Assembly (NCBI GenBank): GCA_030847615.1
Contig: JAUMIR010000002.1
Location: 194,105,809 to 194,169,808 of the forward strand
Length of the DNA: 64,000 nucleotides
Reading direction: 5' to 3'
Source of the DNA: Gambelia wislizenii
Taxonomy: Eukaryota; Chordata; Lepidosauria; Squamata; Crotaphytidae
The translations under genes and the position numbers were made by a program. The notes under the pieces were generated by a model that did no database searches, was not told the DNA's origin, and worked only from the letters and a program-made list of their open reading frames with translations. Shown here piece by piece: positions 47,959-58,862 of this stretch (position 1 is the stretch's first letter; every line of letters starts with the position of its first letter).

Positions 47959-48302
47959 CTGTAATGGGAGAGAAAGAGACCAAGAGAGTCAAAATGCACA
48001 AGACAGGTGCTGAAAACTGATTTAGGAGTAAAATATGCTAAAGCGAATGAGCTGTCAGTGCTTCCTCTCCTGCATCTCACAGTCCCACGGGACCCTTGTG
48101 ATAGTTTCCACTGGGTAATGCTCACACTGCACTGGTGATGTGCAAAATTATCCATCATACAGATACTCTATATGCCACCTGGCCTGACAACACAGGAGTG
48201 GAATGATGGAGGGAGCTGAGCCATGCTTTTGCTGCTTGGATACTTTACTGCTGTGAAGTAGAATCAAACCCATCACACTGATAATACACAGCTGTAGGCC
48301 AG

Positions 48303-48407
48303 CCTTCCCCAGCCTGGTGGCCTCCAGTTTTGGGCTGTATCCTCTGGGTGCTAAAAGTTGTAGGTCAAAACCACAAGAGGCCACCAGGCTGTAGGAGGCT
48401 GAACATG
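48303..48407. mobile_element. MITE-like inverted repeat, decayed
   Basis: CCAGCCTGGTGGCCTC at the left mirrors GAGGCCACCAGGCTG at the right, around a TGCTAAAAGTTGTAGGTC centre. Confidence 0.6.
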
Positions 48408-49360
48408 GCTACAATCTCCCAAGAAGTGTTTGCTTACAAACTCTGACATTCACTCAACACACCCTTCTTTCAGTTCAGATAAAGGAGCGGAGATGCTAGG
48501 TTAGCAGCTGCAGTAGGAATTGCAGTCTATGCTGGAGATAAAGAACATCGGACAGGGTGGTTCTGGGGGGATTGAACCCTCTACAGTTGCCTCTGTCCCA
48601 GCCCCTGCAGCAGCAGAAGACAGTCATCACACACACTTGTCAAGTTTGATCTGGCAAGGCAAAAGAGACTGGCCAAAGTGACCAAGGGACAAAGACCTCT
48701 GGCACCATCTACCATAATAAAACATGTCTGTTGTGCAAGAATTTGTTCAGTGAGAAAGAGGGTGACTATTGCTTTTTAGGCTTCTGAACAGGGAGCTTCC
48801 GCCAGTGGAAGATGGTTTGTCTCTAAGTCCTGCTGGAAGTAGTTAAGAATTACCAGATGGGGAGATAAGACATGTACTATATTGTCAATCTAAGTTTATA
48901 GCCCTGCCTCTGCCTAACAAAATCTTTCCCCTCAGAGGTGAGCTGATCCACTCAGGTACTCTGTCAAGTTGATTGTTTGCAGTCATTAGAAACAAAAATT
49001 GCCACGACTGTAGGAAATAGCAAGCATGCTGACACTTCAATACTGATGAATAAAAAAGAGTTTCAGTGCTAAAATGACAGCAGGACCTTATAGGACAATG
49101 AGACTGTAGCAGAGGGCCAGGAGAGAGGGTTGCACTATCTGCTGTATAAAGACTAGTTCCAATTGACTCCTCCTTTCCATTCAAACTTGTCATTATAGGA
49201 AGGAACATAACCACTCTAAGAGTGAGGGCCTGTATTTGCGTTTCTTCTTCCCTCCTCATCCCTTGCTTCCTTTTGTGCCACCTATACAAAGAGCAAGTAA
49301 CTGAGAAGGGCAGTCTTGTTACTCTTGTATTTTACCCTTGTACTGCTATCAGAAGCCAAA

Positions 49361-50408
49361 GGCCCCGTTTACACGGCAAAATATTCCCTTAAATAAATGG
49401 ATAAGATTCCTAATTGTTTCCAAACATCGCGCCACAGTATCACCTCATTCAGAAGGGGGGGAGTTCAAAAACTCAAAAGTAGCGTGATAGGGGATTTCGC
49501 TACTTTTCCCGACTTTTTTGAAAAGTAGCGAGACTTAGCGCACTTTCGATTGTGTGAACTACCATTTCACTATGGGCTATGTGAACTACCAGCAATCTTC
49601 CCGATACAGTCACAGCAGAGCTGAGCCGTGATTGGCTGGAGTAACCAGGAAGGGGCTTGGACTGACCAGGGAGGGGATGGAGGAGCCTGAAATGAAAAGA
49701 TCCAGCCACTGTTGTTTCCAGCCATGGAAAAGATCCAACCAGTGCTATCCCATCCCCAGGGCCGGTTTAAGGAATTTTGGGGCCCCCTGCAATGCTTTAT
49801 TTTGGGGGCCCCATATGTTTATCTCAGGTCAATGTAACCTAACCTATTCACACACAATACAGGATGCTCAGATTACAGTAGGACCCCCGTATCCATGGAT
49901 TCATTATCCATGGGACACAAAACAGCACACCTACCATAGAGTCTTCCTAGAAAACCTTTGTCAGATAAGGAGGTCAGCAGGGGGGCCCCCTTGACCTTGG
50001 GGCCCCCTGCCAATGCTGATTTGGCAGACTGGTTAAACCGGCCCTGCCCATCCCAATCGCTCAGTTGTCTGCCTCCTGGCTTGCTTAGCTGCTGCCGGCT
50101 AAAGAATCCCCAGTTAGCCTTTTCCGTCTCTGTGTGTGTTTGTTCCCTTGCCCTGCTGAGATCCCGTTTCTGTGTGAGAAGAGGTGGGGGGAGAGTGGGT
50201 GAGGGAAAGGGGGGCTTGACGGGGGATGGCATCTTCCCCCAGATGTGCTTGGAAGTCCACGCCCCCACCTCTGTCTGTGTGAATTACAAAGCAGAAAACT
50301 AAACTGATAAACCAATTTAGCAGTAAATCATGTGAACTATGCAGCACTGGTGCGAAACTGCGATAAAGCACAAACTACCATAATAAAAACTACCGTGTAA
50401 CTGAGCCC
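49361..50408. mobile_element. About 1-kb non-autonomous DNA element with GTTTACACGG-type ends
   Basis: The left end GGCCCCGTTTACACGGC is mirrored by the right end, whose inverse is GGGCTCAGTTACACGGT. An AAA triplet borders both ends but is too weak to prove a target duplication. The interior has no coding frame and is itself interrupted by the hAT MITE at 49757-50046. Superfamily unknown. Confidence 0.6.
49757..50046. mobile_element. hAT-type MITE with perfect 8-bp target duplication
   Basis: The ends CAGGGCCGGTTTAA and its exact inverse TTAAACCGGCCCTG are flanked by CCCATCCC at 49749-49756 and again at 50047-50054. An 8-bp duplication with CAGGG-type ends is the hAT signature. Mirrored GGGGCCCCCTGC blocks lie just inside. 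It sits inside the larger element 49361-50408. Confidence 0.9.
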
Positions 50409-50683
50409 AAAGATATCTAAAGGATAGCTGTCACAATTTTTGCTATTATGATGGGCTTTCCAGAGCAATCATTCTCAAAGACAGTAGCTGAGCTCCTTGC
50501 AGTCTGGTGTAGGAAAACAGCCCAATTTAACGAGTGTAGCACAGTCCAGCAGCCCCTCCTGTTCAGGTCAGCCCCACATGTAGCGCCAAGCAGCAGCCAG
50601 TTTAGGTGAGGGAAATGTAGTCAGGGAGAGTCAAACTAGGGCCGGCATCCTGTTAGTGGCATATGCAGGCATAAGTCTACCCT

Positions 50684-50912
50684 GTGGCTGTGTGGTTTGG
50701 TTGTGGTGCTATGACTCTGGGAGACCAGGGTTCAAACCCCTGTTCAGCCATGGAAGCCCACTGGGTGACTTTGGGCAAGTCACATTCCCTCAGCCTCAGA
50801 GGAAGGCAAGGAAACACCCCTCTGAACAAAGCTTGCCAAGTAGACCCTATAATGGGGTGGTCTTAGCAAACCATAAGTAAGAAAGAACTTGAAGGCACAC
50901 AACATACACTCA
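50684..50912 (+). repeat. tRNA-derived SINE
   Basis: It has the GTTTGGTTGTGGTGCTATGA head (A box decayed), GGGTTCAAACCCCTG B box, CACTGGGTGACTTTGGGCAA body, CTGAACAAAGCTTGCCAAG and the AACTTGAAGGCACACAACAT end. Confidence 0.8.
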
Positions 50913-52251
50913 ATGACTAAAGCTCCCCTTGCCCTACTGCAGAGTGGCTGTAGCTGCTGCCTGACCCCCAAGGCCATGCCAGGCCTGGTGGGAGTAGTGG
51001 GGAATCAGGAAAGCAGCTGGCTTTGTCCCCATAGATACAAGATATGATAACATTATCCACAGATGCCTCTAGGGGACCCCAGCAGACTTAAGCACAGGAT
51101 GTAACCATTTTGCTTCTCTGCTGTAGGTGTGGCCACTTGTAGCATGGTTCTGCAAGCAGAACTACTACACTACACTGGACCATACAGGCTCAGGGCCAGT
51201 GGGAACCCTGAGGTGGCCAGGGAGAAAAGAACAGAGAAAAGTGGTCAGCCAGATCTTTGGATAAAACTCTGTCAGTTCCAAACACTGACCAGAAGTGACA
51301 CCATATCACTTCCGGTGTGCCAGAAAGTGGAACTGTGGCCCTCTGGGGGGTCATGGGAGTGAAAATTGGTCCCTGCCCCCCGCACAGTTACAGCATGTGC
51401 AAAGTGGCCTGACTGCAGCTAACTGTTCCTCTTGTGCCAAATTTTGAGTGGGTCTACACATGTTCTCAGAGCCTTATTTCCTTCCTGTGGAAACCTGAGA
51501 ATGAAACAGCAGTATTTGTCTTCCTCCCCTGGCGGCCAGGTGGCTGAGACAGCTTGGCAGAGAAAGAGAAGTCGCCCATTATTGACACCTTCAACCTCCC
51601 TCTTTCTCCCCCTCCCCCCAAAAGAGGCCCTCTAGGAAATGAGGATTAGTCACAGAGCAGATGGAAGAGGAAGAGGCCAGCTGTGCAAGGGGCAGAGGCC
51701 AGAGTTGGGATGGTGGACAGCGGGGCCAATATCTGGGCAGGGACTGCAACCTAAGCCAAGTGCTTCCAATTAAACAGCTTCTGTGGGGTAAGCCTCACCC
51801 ACCCCATTTGTCAATAATGTTAGTTATTGGAAACTGCCTTGCTATCAGCATCACACCACAGAAAGATGGGAGACAGAGCAGAAGCAGGGACAAATCCAGT
51901 GCCAGTTCAAGGCCAGGCAGACTCTCTTCCATCATCCCCAGAAGAACCGCCATTTGTCTATTTTCTTGCTCTTTTGTGGGACTCTCAGAGTAAAAGAATC
52001 CAAAACACACTCCATACAACTTTACCGTCACACCATACAGCTTAGCTTTTCCTCCCCAGCATGGTTTGCTGCTGTTGCCACCACTCCTGCCTTCAACAGT
52101 GCCCTGAAAATGCCAGCATTCTCTTGAGTACATGGCATTCTCCTGAATACTGAACTTCACACTGTTGTACCAGGCCACTGTGTCAACCAGAAGAGCCCAC
52201 TTGCCACCCTTGACTTGGGGTAATAATGCCAGGCTGCTAGTGGTTGCTTAC

Positions 52252-52367
52252 GTCACATAGTGATTGAGAGAAGCTGCCAAGGCATTCCCAGAGCCTCCTG
52301 GGAGGATACAAAGAGGCTTCTGGATCACAGACCTCCAGTCAGGACGCTCCATCAGTCCATTTATCAT
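52252..52367 (-). CDS. SPHK1: SPHK1 coding exon 3 in the window: kinase C3 motif
   Basis: The minus-strand exon follows acceptor TTTGTGTCTTTGCAG in phase 0. It encodes MINGLMERPDWRSVIQKPLC, then ILPGGSGNALAASLNHYV and two bases of a split Thr, with donor GTAAGC. The GGSGNALA glycine-rich segment contacts nucleotide in sphingosine and diacylglycerol kinases; human has AGSGNALA. Confidence 0.95.
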
Positions 52368-52683
52368 CTGCAAAGACACAAAGGTGATCGTTATTCAAAA
52401 AATAGTCAAAGGACAAGCAAAAGGGAATCATTTTCATATATGATCTTGGCCTCAATGACCAGTTGTTTTAAAGCTCTGTCACAACAGCTCCCAGAATCAG
52501 CAGAACAGCATATTAGGGGTGTGTATCATGCCTCAAAGGATGTACACGGAGATGCTATCGCCACATTCATGTAAGGCACCATACTAAGGCTGTGAGTTTA
52601 TTACACCCATTTATCAGGGAGTGATTCCCATTGTTTTAAAGGCATGCATGGCTGTCAGAAACAGATTTTAAAAGATGAAAATA

Positions 52684-52912
52684 CAGTTGTCCCTTCATAT
52701 CCGCTGGGTTTGGTTCCAGGACCCCCCGTGGATACCAAAATCCGTGAATACTCAAGTCCCATTATATGCAATGGTGTAGCAAAATAGTGTCCCTTATATA
52801 AGATGGCAAAATCAAGGTTTGCTTTTTAGATTATTATTTTTTTATGAATATTTTCAAGCCGTAGATACTTAAATCCATGGATACCAAAACCGTGGATATG
52901 GAGGGACAACTG
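52684..52912 (+). mobile_element. TA-flanked MITE, copy 3
   Basis: Ends CAGTTGTCCCTTCATATCC and GGATATGGAGGGACAACTG, with TA at 52682-52683 and 52913-52914. The interior carries GGTTTGGTTCCAGGACCCCC as in copies 1 and 2. Confidence 0.88.
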
Positions 52913-53714
52913 TATATGCCATAGGCAGGCTTCCCCTCTTGCCCATTCCTATATTCTCATCAACTACCCCATTATCCCACCCTCAAACTACAGACAGTCC
53001 TGAAAAGGAGCCTGGAAGGTAATAAGCTGCTGTTAGTGTCATTAATTGTCACCAGTTCAATTGGGGGGAAATTGTATAACAAAGTTACATTCCAAAAGCA
53101 GCCTAACATACTGGAACAAAATTACATCCCTGGTGTAAAAAGTGATACCTTCTAGTTAACTTTCAAAAGTTGTTTTGAGGGCATCTCCTTTTAGAAGCAT
53201 TTTAACAGTAACTTTTCGAGTTTTATGCTCTTCTCCTATCAACCTAAGATGTTTTTAAGTAACAGAAAGTACCTACAGAAAGCGATGTTTCAATAGTGAG
53301 TAATGACAGCAGTTTACTTCCCAAACACTGCAACAAGTAACAGAAACAGTTTGCATTTAAGAAGTAACTTTCCAAGCTGTCCTGAAAGATATCACTCCAA
53401 ATTTCAAAAATAAATTAACTGTGTTCAACCACCTGAGAGTCAGCATCCCATTCAAAATGACTGTGGGGTTGTCCACACAGTGAAAATACCCGTCACAGAA
53501 TTTGCTCAGAAAACAAGCTGTCTTAATGGGATCCCACAGTGTGTCATCATATTGTGAAGGAGCAGGGCCAAAAAGAGGAACAACTACACAAGAAAAGCCT
53601 TTGCGGCTTTTCCTGACTTTTTTTTTTAAAACTCCAGAGAATGTGTGCATTTTTGCTTGTTAAGACAAATGATTTGACATGAATTGCTTCCCCATGAAGG
53701 ACACAGTGCAAACC

Positions 53715-53782
53715 TGATTGGCTGGATAAGCGCAGGGGGCGGGGCTGGGTTACAGGGCAAGGACCCGCTGCCGCCATGTTGG
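53715..53782 (+). promoter_or_regulatory. CCAAT / GC-box / YY1-like cluster inside SPHK1 intron
   Basis: In order on the plus strand lie an inverted CCAAT box (GATTGG, 53715), a GC box (GGGGGCGGGGC, 53735-53745) and CCGCCATGTTGG (53771-53782), the reverse complement of a YY1-like site. The surrounding DNA resembles part of the 49361-50408 element (TGATTGGCTGGA and GTTGTCCACACAG ends), so it may be transposon-borne. Function is unproven. Confidence 0.25.
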
Positions 53783-54544
53783 ATTTTTGCTTTAGCGAGT
53801 GATCGCTAAGGCAATAAAAAGGAGGGTTTTTGCTATCTTTTTTTCTCTTTCTTTTTGGGGAAAAGTGAAATATCACTTGTGCGCACCATAGAAATAGGTT
53901 TTTTTTTTTTTCAAAAGGTTGGCAGCAGCAGCAGATTTAAAAACACAGGCATGTGAAGTTTATGGGGGCTGTAAAACCATTAAGACAGGTCATATTACTG
54001 TGGAGCAGCCTGGTTTTCCTTCAAGTAGACTTTGCCTGTCTTTCTCCAAAATGAAATTTGTTTTATATGCTTTTACTCATAATGGAAGAGTCAAGTTTTC
54101 TGCCTCAAAATTTGTTACTAGGAAATACATAGTGGCAGAGTGAGACTAATGGGAGGAGGGCAGAGGGAACCAGGGGGACAGGAATCTCAAAGCTCAGCCA
54201 GCCTAGTGTGGTGAGGGTAGAAAGATGCACATGGCTTTTCCTTCTCTCCTGTGTTGCTCCCCACTTCTTTTCCTCTCATTGCAGTCAAAGGGAGGAAATT
54301 AACTATACCAGAGTCCAAGGCAAAGGCAGTTTAGGACTGTTTGAGTGGTCTGGCTCAGGGAATGAGGGGGCTTAGTATCCAGGGGATTCATGGGATGCCC
54401 CTCTTTCAGGACCACCACACTCAGAGCACTACAGATAGAAGAACAGCAATGACAGCAGCTTTGCTTCACTGTCATGAGGAAGCCTCCACATACAGACCTC
54501 TGCCCAGAGCCAGAATACATTACTGTTTTATACCACAGCTCACA

Positions 54545-54680
54545 GAATCATAGAGTTGGAAGAGACCACAAGGGCCATCCAGTCCAACCCCCTGCCATGC
54601 AGGAATACCCCATCAAAGTATTCCCAACAGACAGACATCCAGCCTCTGTTTAAAAACCTCCAAAGAAGGAGACTCCACCT
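54545..54680 (-). repeat. CR1 LINE 3' tail fragment
   Basis: On the minus strand it reads TCTCCTTCTTTGGAGGTTTT, GGTTGGACTGGATGGCCC and ends in the CTATGATTC tail. About 135 bases. Confidence 0.9.
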
Positions 54681-55682
54681 AGCCATGACCATGCTGGCTG
54701 TGGGGCTTCTAGGAGCTCCAGTCCACATTGATTTATATTATTTTACTTATTTTATTTATATCCTGACTTTCTCCTGGCATGGGATCCCAGGTGGCTTAGA
54801 AAAATGCTAAAAGAAGAAAAAGCTAATAGCCTGATAATAATAATTTAAAAAGTTAAAACAATATTTTAAAAGTTATCATATTAAAATGCAATTAATTTTT
54901 GAAAAGTAAAATCATTTTAAAACATAACAGCATTTTTTAAACCTCACTCCCTGCAACCAATTAATCATTAAATGCCTGTTTGTATAAAAAGGCCTTTGTC
55001 TGCTGGGGAAAGGAGAGCAGAGAGGGCACCAACCTAGCCTCCCATGGAAGGGAATTCCATAGGTTGGGAGCAGCCACTGAGACAGGCCTGTGATGGTGGT
55101 GGGACTGAAAGAAAGCCTTATGTCAGAGATCTTCAGACTCTGGCAGGTTCCTGTAGTCCACAAAATAACATTTCCAAGCTCTTGTCAGTGCCCATGGAAG
55201 GGAAGGTCTGGGTCATCCAATGGCCCCTCAGCTGCTGTTGCTGGAAGTAATGGATTGCTTCCTTAATGTTTAAATTAACCCAATCACAAAACTGGATAAC
55301 TTGGCCTACAGCAAGATATTTATTTTTCTCAAAGAACTCCCCACAACTAGGCTTGTGGGGGGGGTGTATAAAAGGGGAGATTCTACCAGCTTCCATAGTG
55401 TATAGCAGCTTCTGCCCATACAGCAAAACTGGACTTACGTTCAATTTATCTTTTTTTTTTTAAATGATGCAAGAGTTTAATTTTTGTCATGTGAGAGGAT
55501 ATTTAGTCATAGTCCTATTGGTCCAATCATAATCATATGGGTTATACAGTCAGTAATGAGGTGGAGGAGGAAATCAAGTAATCAATTAGCAAGGATAAAT
55601 GCAAATGTCAAAATACTAACTACTTCCTCTCCCAGCTTTGCTGTGTCATTCCCTCATTTGTGGTCTTCTACCTATGTACCCT

Positions 55683-55885
55683 AAAGGCCCCAGATCCCAT
55701 CTGATCTTTGAAGCTAAGCTGGGTCAGCCCTGGCTAGTACTTGGAGACCACCAATACCAGATACTGTAGGCTGTACTTCAGAGGAAGGAAGTAGAAAAAA
55801 CACCACTTTGTCTTCCTTGCCTAAGAAAACCCTATGAAATTCAACATAAGTCAACATAAGTGAAGATACACACACGCACGCACAC
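55683..55885 (+). repeat. 5S rRNA-derived SINE, unbroken copy
   Basis: The first 100 bases track 5S rRNA: AGATCCCATCTGATCTTTGA, AAGCTAAGCTGGGTCAGC, TAGTACTTGGAGACCACCAA and TACTGTAGGCTGTA. These include the internal A-box/C-box control region. The body CAGAGGAAGG then CCTTGCCTAAGAAAACCC and a CA-rich tail follow. This is a SINE3-type family, distinct from the tRNA-SINEs. Confidence 0.88.
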
Positions 55886-56324
55886 CTATGTTTCCAGCTC
55901 CAGTCCTTTATGGCCAGTGGCCAATAAGGAACTGGGTTCCTGCTCCCTTAACATTTGTGCTGCAGAAGGAAAAAAATCAGTGGCATTATCCTCATCCCTG
56001 CACTGTGCACTGTGAGCCTTTTCCCTTCTACTCAACTAATAAATGCAGAGGACCATTGTGCCATACTGGATCTTGCTGAAGCCCATGCTGACATGCCCAG
56101 CTCCTCCAAAGAACATTGCCTTGAAGATTAGGTTGTCATTGCAACAGACTAGCGTGCCCTGTCAGAACAAGCAACAAGGCTTCTGGGTTCATTACATAAT
56201 CACCTTGAGTCCTTGGGGCAGCACCTAGCTGCTGTTGATGATGGGAGGCACCTCAGTGCCAGAGCCCTAACTGGCAAGGCCAGGACCCCAGGGTTAGCAG
56301 CATCCCACCTGCCCCACTCCTTAC

Positions 56325-56419
56325 CTCGTACAGTAAGCCATCTCCAGCCATTGCCACCAAGGCATCCCACCTGGACATGTCCTTCTCCCTCACCAGATCC
56401 CAGGCATGGTTGTGCTTTT
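56325..56419 (-). CDS. SPHK1: SPHK1 coding exon 2 in the window: catalytic GDG motif
   Basis: The minus-strand exon follows acceptor CTCCCTATAG. Its first two bases complete a split Glu and 31 codons follow: KHNHAWDLVREKDMSRWDAL, then VAMAGDGLLYE, with donor GTAAGG. The Asp of GDG is the catalytic base (human Asp81). Human reads SGDGLMHE here, so Ser79 is Ala and His84 is Tyr in this species. Confidence 0.95.
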
Positions 56420-58257
56420 CTATAGGGAGAAAGACATGTAGATTCTATGGCTTGCAGGTGGTATTACTTTGTATGATTTCAATATCCTAGGAGACAGGAT
56501 TGTCCTTGTAGATGTGTCTACACTGACAAAGAGGTGGGCAGCTACCTTCTCATTACACACACAGCCACGGTGGCAAAGAGGATGATGGGGTGGGTGGGTA
56601 GCTATGTTAGTCTGTTGCAGCAAGAAAACAATGGGAAAGAATCTACTGTCACCACAAGGACACATGGGTTTTGTTTGGCATGAATTTTCATGGTCCCCCA
56701 TATCTTCAGATACATGAAGTGTAGCCTCAGTTAACAAATACACATACACATGGAGAGGAGGAAGTAGGAAACAGAAATGCAGAAGGGGATACAGTTCTGC
56801 ACTCTCCATTATTTTGATGGCGGAGGAGATGCCATCCAGCCACCACAGACAGTGGCTGTGACCCTACCTGAGGGTTGTACAGTGCTGATTGAATAGGAAT
56901 GTTGCACAAATGCGCATGGGCATCCACATCCACAACTTCATTGCATGTATGCAATTCTACTGCTGTGACTTGGAGCTGAATATGGACGTAGTACATCAGA
57001 CAAAAATGTCCAACTGCGTCCCATAGAGAGAACTTACACATGTGTTCAACACCAATAGGATTCTGGCTTGTCAGTATTATCATGAGGGCAGGATAAGCAG
57101 AATTACTAGCTATCCAAGAAGGTGCTACTCAGTAATCCCATGTCAGTACAGGCTGGCAACCCACATTCTCACACATCTGCTCTATCACCACCCACACCCC
57201 ACACATCTTCTCTACCTACTCTCAGTCAAACATTTTCCAAGAGCAGGACTAATTAGAATTAGAACTGGTGTCTGCCATACCAAGGGATTAGTGTAGTCAG
57301 CCACCCAAGAAAGGTATCTGGTCACCTCCCACACCCCTCAAAAGAAGTTGTGGGGAAATAAGGCAACTGAGATAGAACGGTACACATGGCTGAAGGATTA
57401 TATCTTGCACTACTGGAGAAACAGGCAGACGTGTGGTGGTACAAGTTGTCACATTCCCTTAGGTGGGAAGACAAAATGCTGCACCCGGACTCCACCATGT
57501 GCATGGTTAATAACAACTTCTGGCTTGCATAGACAAGAATCCAGGCTTACAGCCTGCATTCACTGAGAAGCATTTCCAAAAAGAGAAAGAGGCGAAGTTG
57601 AGTGTCATTCACAGACTTGTGATACTTCAAACCACATCTCAAGATAATCTCTCCCAGCAGGTTTTTTTTTAAGACCACAGACAGCATGGGAGAAAGAACA
57701 GAACCATGCAGAAACTCAAAGAATGACTACCAAGGGGGTGAACAATCAAGTCCTAGCAATAATTTCTAGAAATGTCCATCCTGGTAGGAGCAGACGCACT
57801 GCCAAACAATACCTTACATTCCCAACCTGGACCTACCCAGAAGGACATAGTTGAAGGTGTTGAAAGCTTTAGTTGAAGGTGTTGAAAGCTTCTGAGAGAG
57901 TCAACTGGATCATGTTGTCACTCTCTCTTTCTCAACTAGTGTCATCCCATAGGCTGACCAGGGCAGCTTTTATCTACAAACCAGGCTGTGAAACCCCAAG
58001 TGAAATGGAACTAATGGCTTTACTTATGTCTTCCAGTTGTAGTCATTGGGAATAGGAATGTTCCTATTTAGAGTTCAAGTGCTTTGGAAAACTGGTATAA
58101 AGCAGCACTTGATCCAATTACATTAAGTACACAAGAGATGGACACACTGAACAAGCGGTGGGGAAAATTTGGGCACAGTTACATTTTGATTAATGTCCTG
58201 CCATATGCTCTCATCCTGTGAAGAAGGAGAAACTGATGTGGTCTTGGGAACACTTAC
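56420..58257 (-). other. SPHK1 1.8-kb intron
   Basis: Phase-1 intron with donor GTAAGT at its 5' end on the minus strand. A decayed repeat with TAGCTATGTTAGTCTGTTGC lies at about 56590-56720, and a two-copy 22-bp TAGTTGAAGGTGTTGAAAGC duplication at about 57848-57891. No gene. Confidence 0.75.
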
Positions 58258-58407
58258 CAGTTACAAACATGTCAAATCCGATGTTGGCTTCCTTCAGCAT
58301 TGGCTGGACATGGGATCTGAACAGGTGCAGGGCCCGGCCTGACCCACTCTGTGGATTCAGCAGTACCATCACTCGGCAGGGCCGAGGGAGCAGGCCATAT
58401 GTTGCTC
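58258..58407 (-). CDS. SPHK1: SPHK1 coding exon 1 in the window: N-terminal ATP-binding motif
   Basis: The minus-strand exon follows acceptor GTCTCCATGCAG. It completes a split Gly and encodes ATYGLLPRPCRVMVLLNPQS, then GSGRALHLFRSHVQPMLKEA and NIGFDMFVT, with one base of the next Glu. The NPxxGxGxA segment is the C1 nucleotide-binding motif; human has NPRGGKGKA, here NPQSGSGRA. There is no in-frame ATG, so the start codon lies in an upstream exon that I could not identify. Confidence 0.93.
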
Positions 58408-58673
58408 CTGCATGGAGACACAAGCGGTGGAAGAGAGTATGGGAATTGGCATCACAGACTAAAATGAGGTCCCATGGGATTTGCTACCTTTTTTATCCTG
58501 GCCCCAATAGCGCAGCTATACTCGTACATTCAGAAGTATGAACACTCATTGTGACGGCCACCATAGCCATGCCTCCCAGGAGAAACAAAACTGCAGACAG
58601 CAGTGTTGACCCATAACCACAAACTATTTCTATTAGCTTTCATCTCCAGCAGGAGCAGGCCTCTGGTAAAGCT

Positions 58674-58862
58674 TTGTTGTTGTGTGCCTTAAAGTTGTTT
58701 CCAACTTACAGCCACCCTACAGTGAGCCTCTCACAAGGTTTTCTGGGGGCTAAGAGGGCATGGCTTACAAAGGTCACCCAGTGAGTTTTCCTGGTTGAGC
58801 AGGGATTCGAACCCTGATCTCCAGAGTTGTAGTCCCAACACTCAGAGCTACTGGGTCTTAAT
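58674..58862 (-). repeat. tRNA-derived SINE, reverse orientation
   Basis: On the minus strand the B box reads AGGGTTCGAATCCCTG and the end reads TTTAAGGCACACAACAACAA, with a shortened body. Confidence 0.8.

Larger units (their letters stand above)
47959..52251 (-). other. SPHK1 4.3-kb intron with nested MITEs and a SINE
   Basis: Phase-2 intron. It holds a decayed MITE (about 48303-48407), a 1-kb element (49361-50408) containing a hAT MITE (49757-50046), and a tRNA-SINE (50684-50912). The parts 48408-49360 and 50913-52251 show no gene. Confidence 0.8.
52368..56324 (-). other. SPHK1 4.0-kb intron with MITE, CR1 tail and 5S-SINE
   Basis: Phase-0 intron. It contains a TA-MITE (52684-52912), a GC-box/CCAAT cluster (53715-53782), a CR1 tail (54545-54680) and a 5S-SINE (55683-55885). 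The remaining sequence, including 54681-55682, shows no gene. Confidence 0.8.
47130..58407 (-). other. SPHK1: SPHK1 gene, four coding exons (extreme 5' end missing)
   Basis: Sphingosine kinase 1 phosphorylates sphingosine to sphingosine-1-phosphate, mostly in the cytosol and at the plasma membrane. Four minus-strand exons (58407-58258, 56419-56325, 52367-52252, 47958-47130) join in frame at GT-AG junctions to 396 residues including one split Gly at the start. Human SPHK1 is 384 residues. The first exon in the window opens in phase 1, as does the human exon that begins GGPRGVLPRP, so a short exon with the ATG lies upstream, perhaps beyond 58.4 kb or the window. Neighbouring UBE2O in convergent orientation matches human 17q25. 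SPHK2 is the alternative; synteny and the CRV..LLNP and LNHY segments favour SPHK1. Confidence 0.93.

Noticed and set aside
55683..55790. A 5S rRNA gene
   Set aside because: Similarity to 5S is partial and is followed by a SINE body and tail shared with the copy at 44284.
58408..58423. In-frame TTG just upstream of the first SPHK1 exon as a start codon
   Set aside because: It lies inside the polypyrimidine/acceptor region of the intron. The phase-1 junction after CAG agrees with the human exon structure, so the start is in an upstream exon.
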